A stretch of 35,437 nt of DNA from CAZWVM01 sp964637705 (GTDB taxonomy: Bacteria; UBA8481). Shown here piece after piece: positions 8,366 through 13,608 of this stretch (positions within the stretch are counted from its first letter, which is position 1; the number at the start of each line of letters is the position of its first letter). The notes below the pieces were generated by a model. The model worked only from the letters and a program-made list of their open reading frames with translations, was not told where the DNA came from and did not search any database. Both the position numbers and the translations under genes were made by a program. Location: positions 1 through 35,437 of the forward strand of contig CAZWVM010000009.1 of the NCBI GenBank assembly GCA_964637705.1. Direction: 5' to 3'.

Positions 8366-8919
8366 AGGTATTTCTTCGTCAGGAGCTTCTTGCAGCGCTT
8401 GCAGGGCATCGACACGGTGAACCCGGTTTCGCGCCAGTCGGCCGTCGCCGAGATCGTCAGGGGGTCGGTGCTCTCGGGGCGTCCCCCCACGCGAGGGAAC
8501 TGGACCATCGCCGACATCTTCTGTCCGCAGTCGCGGCAATCGAAGGAGAGGACCGCGGAACTCCCCCCGAGGATCTCGGTTCCTTCCTCCAGGACGTGCA
8601 TGAGCGGGGACGGGGCGCGGAAGAGACCGAGGTTCGACTTGCCGCAGGCCTTCGCCGCCCGCTCGATCGCCTCCTTCGCCAACGCCACGTGACGAACGGC
8701 GAGGATGAGTTTCTCGCCCTCGAGCCAGTCCGCCTCCTCCACGAGCCGGGTCAGTCCGCGGTGGGCCTCCTCCAGGGGGCTCATCGGGTAGCGGAACTTG
8801 CGCCCGTCACGCCTCCAGAAGAGGACGGCGAGGAGCAACACGAGGAGAAGAAGGACGACGATCCATGATCCCAGGAGGACGACCACGAGGAAATCGATCG
8901 GCAGGTTGCGGACGAGCAT
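8344..8919 (-). CDS. Membrane-anchored protein with two CXXC pairs, unknown function
   Basis: The 191-aa product has one long hydrophobic segment at residues about 8-35 followed by an arginine-rich stop-transfer (WRRDGRK). A predicted helical region spans residues 45-95. The last third carries C128-R-D-C131 and C173-K-R-C176, the pattern of a split zinc ribbon. I do not recognise the family. The soluble part is expected to be cytoplasmic from the charge rule. The gene lies 12 bases after the glycosyltransferase gene and is probably co-transcribed with it; its end overlaps queG on the opposite strand by 22 bases. Confidence 0.72.
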   Translation of the reverse strand: MLVRNLPIDFLVVVLLGSWIVVLLLLVLLLAVLFWRRDGRKFRYPMSPLEEAHRGLTRLVEEADWLEGEKLILAVRHVALAKEAIERAAKACGKSNLGLFRAPSPLMHVLEEGTEILGGSSAVLSFDCRDCGQKMSAMVQFPRVGGRPESTDPLTISATADWRETGFTVSMPCKRCKKLLTKKYLYDPLPV

Positions 8920-8931
8920 CGTGAGTCCAGT

Positions 8932-9732
8932 TTACCCGTTGCCGCGCGGTTGGCAACCGGGCCCGGTCCCGCCCGTTTCGAGCACCCGCCTCGCCTCGGA
9001 ATACTTCGCCAGGACGCTCGCCGCGCCCCAGGCGGCGAGGACGAATCCCTGCCAGGAATCGAGGAAGCCCCGGCGGAGCAGGTAGTCGCGCAGGAAGGAG
9101 ACAACGGGTCGCAGGGCGATGTCGCTCAAGGAGACGCGACCGCGCTTCTCCGCGATCTCGGCGGCCATGAGGGGGACGTAGGCTGTGAACTTGCGGCCGA
9201 CGGTTTCAAAGTCGTCCTGGGCGTAGTGGAGCATGGCGTTCTCGAGGATCCCGACGCCGCCCGGCACCGTCACCTCCTCGTGCACGCGCCGTTCGGCGAC
9301 GGTCGCGGCCGATGTGCGGAAGAGCCTGAGGACGCGGTCGCGTCCCCAGGAACCGTGCTTCATCCACCGTCCGAGGAATCGGCTGCGGCGGGGTATGAGG
9401 TACCCATCGCCTTCGCGCCGGAGCGCGCGGATCTCCTCGGCCAGCGGTTCCGTCACCTCTTCGTCAGCGTCCAGGAAGAGCATCCACTCGGTTCCGACCT
9501 GCGCGATGGCGAAGCGGCGTTGCGCGGCGAAACCGGCGGAGGGATTGACGACCGTTTCTGCGCCGGACGCGCGGGCCTTCGGGACCGTGTCGTCCTTCGA
9601 GCCGCCGTCGATGACGAGAACGGGACCGAGGCGACGGGCGGACCGGACTGCGGCCTCGATGTTGCGGCTCTCGTTGAGCGCAATGATGACGACGGTGACG
9701 GGATCCGCCGGCTTGTCGGTTTGAGCGACCAT
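8932..9732 (-). CDS. Family 2 glycosyltransferase, WaaE/KdtX-like
   Basis: The protein transfers a sugar from a nucleotide sugar to an envelope glycan, probably an LPS-core-type acceptor by family analogy. The GT-A fold begins at PVTVVIIALNESRNIEAAVR, the nucleotide-binding strand is VLVIDGGSKDDTV, and the metal-binding D88-A-D90 sits in FLDADEEV. The later segments GSWGRDRVLRLFR and VHEEV are typical of WaaE-like proteins. I start it at the ATG at 9732, giving 266 aa. A longer reading frame to 9942 reads through the tRNA-Ile2 gene in antisense and produces a spurious amino terminus. There is no clear Shine-Dalgarno at 9732. Confidence 0.87.
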   Translation of the reverse strand: MVAQTDKPADPVTVVIIALNESRNIEAAVRSARRLGPVLVIDGGSKDDTVPKARASGAETVVNPSAGFAAQRRFAIAQVGTEWMLFLDADEEVTEPLAEEIRALRREGDGYLIPRRSRFLGRWMKHGSWGRDRVLRLFRTSAATVAERRVHEEVTVPGGVGILENAMLHYAQDDFETVGRKFTAYVPLMAAEIAEKRGRVSLSDIALRPVVSFLRDYLLRRGFLDSWQGFVLAAWGAASVLAKYSEARRVLETGGTGPGCQPRGNG

Positions 9733-9787
9733 GTCCGAGCGGACAGCATAGCACAGGCCTTCGCGCGGGAACACGCTCGAATCCCGC

Positions 9788-9816
9788 TTGCCAAGCGGTT
9801 CTTCGCGATTCAGAAT
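9788..9816 (+). promoter_or_regulatory. Sigma-70-like promoter for tRNA-Ile2
   Basis: TTGCCA (9788-9793) is followed by a 17-bp spacer and CAGAAT (9811-9816). The predicted transcription start, near 9823, lies about eight bases upstream of the tRNA. The -35 matches consensus at five of six positions and the -10 at four of six. The -10 lies inside copy 2 of the intergenic motif at 9797-9824, so part of the match may be coincidental. Confidence 0.5.
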
Positions 9817-9824
9817 CCGCAATC
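9797..9824. repeat. Copy 2 of the degenerate ~27-bp intergenic motif (inverted)
   Basis: Read on the minus strand this segment is GATTGCGGATT, nine bases, GAAGAACC. It matches the mreB-mreC gap motif at 451-476. It overlaps the proposed tRNA-Ile2 promoter. Confidence 0.35.
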
Positions 9825-9830
9825 GGAACC

Positions 9831-9903
9831 GGGCCCTTAGCTCAGCGGTCAGAGCGGCGGACTCATAATCCGCTGGCCGAAGGTTCAAATCCTTCAGGGC
9901 CCA
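9831..9903 (+). tRNA. tRNA with CAU anticodon, probably tRNA-Ile2 (lysidine-modified)
   Basis: A full cloverleaf can be drawn. The acceptor stem GGGCCCT (9831-9837) pairs with AGGGCCC (9896-9902), with discriminator A at 9903. The anticodon stem is GCGGA/TCCGC with loop CTCATAA. The T arm is GAAGG (9879-9883), TTCAAAT, CCTTC (9891-9895). The anticodon CAT fits elongator Met or the minor Ile2 tRNA. The GGnCCCTTAGCTCAG start and the CTCATAATC arm resemble known Ile2 tRNAs (E. coli ileX type) more than elongator Met, so I favour Ile2, which would need TilS. CCA is not encoded. Confidence 0.9.
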
Positions 9904-10037
9904 CGCGCCCGGTATATTCCGGGCACATCCTTGACAGTTCATTCCGGGCCCATGGTTTACTCCTTGAGGGCGCGGGTGTTCCTCGAAACGAGGTTTCCGC
10001 GGCGGATCGTGGGAACCGGGGGACGTCGCCGTCCTCC

Positions 10038-10066
10038 TTTACATCGAGGCGTCCGCCATCTACAAT
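10038..10066 (+). promoter_or_regulatory. Sigma-70-like promoter for tRNA-Thr
   Basis: TTTACA (10038-10043, five of six consensus bases), a 17-bp spacer and TACAAT (10061-10066, five of six) precede the tRNA. The predicted transcription start at about 10073 is seven bases before the mature tRNA 5' end at 10080. The geometry and match make this one of the clearest promoters in the window. Confidence 0.68.
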
Positions 10067-10079
10067 CCTCAGTCGTACC

Positions 10080-10152
10080 GCCCACGTAGCTCAGCCGGTA
10101 GAGCAGCTCATTCGTAATGAGCAGGTCGTTGGTTCGAGTCCGACCGTGGGCT
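10080..10152 (+). tRNA. tRNA-Thr (anticodon CGU)
   Basis: The acceptor stem GCCCACG (10080-10086) pairs with CGTGGGC (10145-10151), with discriminator T at 10152. The D arm contains GTAGCTCAGCCGGTAGAGC. The anticodon stem GCTCA/TGAGC encloses loop TTCGTAA, giving anticodon CGT for ACG codons. The T arm is GTTGGTTCGAGTCCGAC. CCA is not encoded. A run of six T residues begins at the discriminator position, so the gene may be terminated directly after the acceptor stem. Confidence 0.95.
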
Positions 10153-10219
10153 TTTTTCATTCTGGACCGTGGATTTCGAGTCGAGGACCCGCGCCCGGTC
10201 GCGGGGCGAAGGGGCGCGC

Positions 10220-11614
10220 ATGCGCGCAGGCCTGAAGAACGCATTTGTCACATCGGCCGCGGGCCTCGTCACGGCGCTGGCATTTCCCCCGTTCGGTTTC
10301 GCGGTGGCTGGCCTTTTCGGCCCTTTCCTGCTCTACAGCGTCAATCGCCGTTGCCCGCGTTTCGCGCACGGCTATCTCTTCGGCCTCGGCCTCCTCGGGC
10401 CGCTTCTCTACTGGCTCGCCGAATTCGATGCGCGCGCGCCCTGGGCAGCCGTCGCGATCCTCGCCCTCCCCCTGGGTCTGACCGCGCGATGGGCCACGGG
10501 ACCGTTCTCTTTCGCGTGCGCTTTCACCGGCGCGGAGGTCATTCGCTCCACGGGTTCTCTCGCCCTTCCCTGGGGGCAGCTCGGATCCGCCTTCGCGGCC
10601 ACTCCGTTTCGCTGCCTGGCCCCCTGGATCGGCTCGTTCGGCCTCACGTTCCTGGCCGCCCTTGTGGCCTCTTTCCTCCGCGAGAGGCCGCGCACCACGC
10701 TGCTCGTCGCGATTCCCTTCGCGTCCCTGCTCGCCTTTCACGAGCCGGCGGCGGCGCCGGGCGAGACGATCCGAGTCGCGGTCGTGCAGGGCAACTTCGC
10801 CACGGATCGTGACTACGAGTATGAGCCCTCGCGCGTGCTCTCCACGCTTTTCGAGGGAACACGCCTCGCCGCCCGGCAGGGTGCGAAAATCGTGGCGTGG
10901 TCCGAGACGGTCATCCTGGAGTATCTCAACCGTCCGGGGGCGGTGCGATCGGAGATCGAGCGCCTTGCTCGTGAGGAGAAGATCGTGATCGCCTGCGGCG
11001 CGCCGGCCCTGCGCGGGACCGTGGAGAAGCGCAACGCGGCGTTTCTCTTCGGAACGGGTGAAACCGAGCCACTCCGCTACGACAAGGTTCATCTCGTTCC
11101 CTTCGGCGAATATCTCCCCGTCATCGGACCGGACCGGGGGCACGCGGTCCTGCCGGAGGGTGTCGGAGATTTCTCGCCCGCTCCTCTTCCCTTCGCGACG
11201 GGCCGGATCGGCTTCATGATCTGCTTCGAGGGAGCTTTTCCCTACCTGGCGCGGGCGCTCTCCGAACAGGGCGCTCGGATTTTCTTCAACCTCTCGAACG
11301 ACGCCTGGACGCACAGCCGCGCGGAGGCCGAACAGCACGCCGCCCTGGCGCGATTGAGGGTCCTCGAGTTCGACCGGCCGCTCGTGCGCGCGGGCAACGT
11401 CGGACCGAGCCAGATCATCGATGTGGGGGGACGGTTCGTCGCGGAGATCGGATCCGAGAGATCGGGAGTGATCGTCGGCGACGTAACCCTTTCACACCGC
11501 GTCACTTGGGCCTCCCTCTTCGGGGACTGGTGCGGTTGGCTTGCCCTGTTCGCCCTGCCTTTCTCCTTGACAGCCAAGGGGCTTCTTGGTGAAGTGAACG
11601 ATTGCAATGGTTAG
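10220..11614 (+). CDS. lnt: Apolipoprotein N-acyltransferase Lnt
   Basis: Lnt adds the third acyl chain to the amino-terminal cysteine of lipoproteins in the inner membrane, the final maturation step in diderm bacteria. The 464-aa protein has several amino-terminal membrane segments, a nitrilase-fold periplasmic domain (from about residue 180) and a last membrane segment near the end. The catalytic triad is E229 (WSET), K289 (YDKVHLVPFGEY) and C335 (FMICFEG), corresponding to E267, K335 and C387 of E. coli. I choose the ATG at 10220, preceded by GAAGGGG; a longer frame from 10169 adds a charged tail starting just after the tRNA. The end overlaps the next gene by eight bases. Confidence 0.93.
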   Translation: MRAGLKNAFVTSAAGLVTALAFPPFGFAVAGLFGPFLLYSVNRRCPRFAHGYLFGLGLLGPLLYWLAEFDARAPWAAVAILALPLGLTARWATGPFSFACAFTGAEVIRSTGSLALPWGQLGSAFAATPFRCLAPWIGSFGLTFLAALVASFLRERPRTTLLVAIPFASLLAFHEPAAAPGETIRVAVVQGNFATDRDYEYEPSRVLSTLFEGTRLAARQGAKIVAWSETVILEYLNRPGAVRSEIERLAREEKIVIACGAPALRGTVEKRNAAFLFGTGETEPLRYDKVHLVPFGEYLPVIGPDRGHAVLPEGVGDFSPAPLPFATGRIGFMICFEGAFPYLARALSEQGARIFFNLSNDAWTHSRAEAEQHAALARLRVLEFDRPLVRAGNVGPSQIIDVGGRFVAEIGSERSGVIVGDVTLSHRVTWASLFGDWCGWLALFALPFSLTAKGLLGEVNDCNG

Positions 11615-12758
11615 GGTTATAACATTCAGCATCAACATCAGCGCGGGGCATCGCCGGGCCGCCGAGGCCGTGGCCCGGGCGATCATGGCCTGCGCTCCCG
11701 GATCGGAGATCGTTGAACGGGATTCAATGACGCTATTGGGTTCGACCGGCCGGCGTTTCCTCACCGACACGTATCTCGGAATCATCCGGCACAAGCCGGA
11801 CTTCTGGAACTTCCTCTACCACAACCGCGGCCTCAAGCGGCCCATGAGCCGCATCTGGCGCTTCTTCCTCTCGCGGGCTCGGGAGCGTTTCGAAGCCGAG
11901 ATCGCGGCACATGCCCCGGACGTGATCATCTGCACCCAGGCCATCCCGGCGCGCATCATCGCCGACCTGCGCGCACAAGGCCGATGCGCCGCACCGCTTC
12001 TCGCCGTGGCCACGGACTACGGAATCCACCCCTACTGGGCGGACGAGGCGATCGATGCCTACGCCGTGCCGTGCGAGGCGGCGGTCGAGGAACTCGTCCG
12101 CGACGGCGTGCGACGGGACCGCGTGCACGTGACGGGCATTCCCGTGGACATGAGCTTCGAGAACGCCCCGACGCGCGAGACCGCCCGCCGACGGCTCGGA
12201 TTGCCCTCGGGGGCGCGCATCGTCCTGGCCATGGGGGGCGGCAACGGACTGGGCATCACCCCCGGCGACGTGGCGGCGATCGAGCGGTCACCGGGCGTGG
12301 ACGGCGTGGTCATCATCGCCGGGTGCAACGCGGACCTCGCGTCCCGTGTCGGGAGTTTGCCCTCACGACCCGGCGTGATGCGTCGCGTGCTCCCGACGGT
12401 CGAAAACATCCAGGACTACTATGCGGCCGCCGACGTGCTCGTGTCCAAGCCGGGCGGACTCACGATGTCGGAGGCGACGGCCATGGGGATGCCGATCCTC
12501 ATGATCTCGCCCCTGCCCGGACAGGAAGTCCGCAACGCGGCCTTTCTCGAGCGCGCCGGCGCGGCGATCGCGATCGAGGACGAGACCATTCTCTCGCGGC
12601 GACTGGCGGAGATCCTGGCCGACGGAGGCCGGATCGGTGAACTGAAGAGCGCTTCGCTCCGCGTCGGCCGGGCCGGCGCCTCGCGCCGGATCGCCGGTCT
12701 CGCCCTGGCGCTCGCCCATGGCGCCGCCTCTTCCGACCGCCTCTGCGTCAACGCCTGA
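11607..12758 (+). CDS. GT28-family (MGDG synthase/UgtP-like) glycosyltransferase
   Basis: The 383-aa protein belongs to the GT-B family that includes monogalactosyldiacylglycerol synthase, the diacylglycerol glucosyltransferase UgtP and MurG. The amino-terminal half has the MGDG-synthase-like opening FSINISAGHRRAAEAVARAI and PDVIICTQAIPARI. The carboxyl half has the nucleotide-sugar site: VLAMGGGNGLG, then ADVLVSKPGGLTMSEATAMG and MPILMISPLPGQE. There are no obvious membrane-spanning segments, so it would be membrane-associated. The sugar donor and lipid acceptor cannot be deduced. It starts inside lnt (eight-base overlap), and its TGA overlaps the proposed CTG start of the acyltransferase. 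Confidence 0.87.
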   Translation: MVRVITFSINISAGHRRAAEAVARAIMACAPGSEIVERDSMTLLGSTGRRFLTDTYLGIIRHKPDFWNFLYHNRGLKRPMSRIWRFFLSRARERFEAEIAAHAPDVIICTQAIPARIIADLRAQGRCAAPLLAVATDYGIHPYWADEAIDAYAVPCEAAVEELVRDGVRRDRVHVTGIPVDMSFENAPTRETARRRLGLPSGARIVLAMGGGNGLGITPGDVAAIERSPGVDGVVIIAGCNADLASRVGSLPSRPGVMRRVLPTVENIQDYYAAADVLVSKPGGLTMSEATAMGMPILMISPLPGQEVRNAAFLERAGAAIAIEDETILSRRLAEILADGGRIGELKSASLRVGRAGASRRIAGLALALAHGAASSDRLCVNA

Positions 12759-13552
12759 ACCTCGTCTTCCGCTGCGCCTCTTTCGCGGCGCCACTTCTCG
12801 GTCCCGTCGTCGCTCCCGCGATCTTCGCCGCGTGCGCGCGGGCGGCCGCCTCCCGGCTTCCCGCCCGCGCCGCCGTCTCCTCGAACATGGCCCTGGCCGG
12901 CCGCGATGCCGGGGCGGTGCCCGCGGTCATGGCTCACTTCGGCCGGTACCTCGGGGAATTCTACGCCGTGCGCGGGCATGAGGACCGCCTGGACCGGATC
13001 ACGGATACGATCGAGATCGGGCCGGTCCGCCGCGCCCTCGGGGAGGGCCGCGCCGTGCTTGCGGTCACGCCCCATTTCGGAAACTGGGAACTCGGCGCGC
13101 TCATCCTGGGACGGCATCTCGGCCCCGTCTCCGTCATCATACGCACGACGGGCGACGAAATTCTCGACCGCCGCATCCGGGCCTGCCGCGGCGGCAACCG
13201 GACGCTCGACGTCGCGCAGGGGTTTCGCCCGGTGCTGGCCGCCTTGAACCGCGGGGGCGTCGTCTGCGCCGCGATCGACGAGCCCCAGGCAAGCGGCGAG
13301 GAGATCGAATTCCTGGGCGTGAGAACGATCGTGCCCGGCGCACTATTCCGGGCCGCGCGCGAGGCGAACGCCGCGGTCATTCCGACGCGTTGTCGGCGGG
13401 AGCCGTCCGGCCGCCTGAGTCTCGAGTGCCGGGACGAGACGCGAACCGCGCAGGAGACGGCGGATGTCTTCTCGGACTGGATTCGCCGCGACCCGGAGCA
13501 GTGGATCCTGATGAAGCCGATCGGCCGCGCACCGGGGGGGGCGCCGTCCTGA
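12755..13552 (+). CDS. LpxL/HtrB-family lysophospholipid acyltransferase with a probable non-canonical start
   Basis: Members acylate lipid A or glycolipids such as PatA substrates. The core motif HX4E is visible in TPHFGNWELGALILG, followed by DEPQASGEEIEFLGVRTIVP and an end typical of the family (WIRRDPEQWILMKP). The only ATG, GTG or TTG in frame before this core is the ATG at 12887, which gives 221 aa, short for a family near 290. The same frame is open upstream and reads as a plausible amphipathic/hydrophobic amino terminus (LNLVFRCASFAAPLLGPVV) with family-like SRLPARAAVSSNMALAGRD across the ATG. A CTG at 12755 overlaps the preceding TGA as CTGA and would give 265 aa. I use that start; the ATG at 12887 is the conservative alternative. 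Confidence 0.72.
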   Translation: MNLVFRCASFAAPLLGPVVAPAIFAACARAAASRLPARAAVSSNMALAGRDAGAVPAVMAHFGRYLGEFYAVRGHEDRLDRITDTIEIGPVRRALGEGRAVLAVTPHFGNWELGALILGRHLGPVSVIIRTTGDEILDRRIRACRGGNRTLDVAQGFRPVLAALNRGGVVCAAIDEPQASGEEIEFLGVRTIVPGALFRAAREANAAVIPTRCRREPSGRLSLECRDETRTAQETADVFSDWIRRDPEQWILMKPIGRAPGGAPS

Positions 13553-13571
13553 AACCGTCCTGAATACGCAA

Positions 13572-13600
13572 TTGCCAATTTCCCGCTCCTGACGGATAAT
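13572..13600 (+). promoter_or_regulatory. Sigma-70-like promoter of the gspDEF operon
   Basis: TTGCCA (13572-13577, five of six) is separated by 17 bp from GATAAT (13595-13600, five of six). The predicted transcription start, 13607-13609, falls on or just before the GTG start codon of gspD at 13609, so the transcript may have no leader. The segment lies in a 56-base, relatively AT-rich gap after the acyltransferase. Confidence 0.65.
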
Positions 13601-13608
13601 CGCACCGC

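Noticed and set aside
9831..9903. Reading the CAU tRNA as elongator tRNA-Met
   Set aside because: The acceptor and D-arm sequence resemble Ile2 more closely; not excluded, only less likely.
9742..9942. Amino-terminal extension of the GT2 gene to 9942
   Set aside because: The added sequence is the antisense translation of the tRNA-Ile2 gene (including ALKDLNLRPADYESAALTAE), a well-known annotation artefact.
9957..10244. Minus-strand ORF containing RTRTNDLLITNELLYRLSYV
   Set aside because: It is the antisense of the tRNA-Thr gene; the peptide is a recurrent false prediction.
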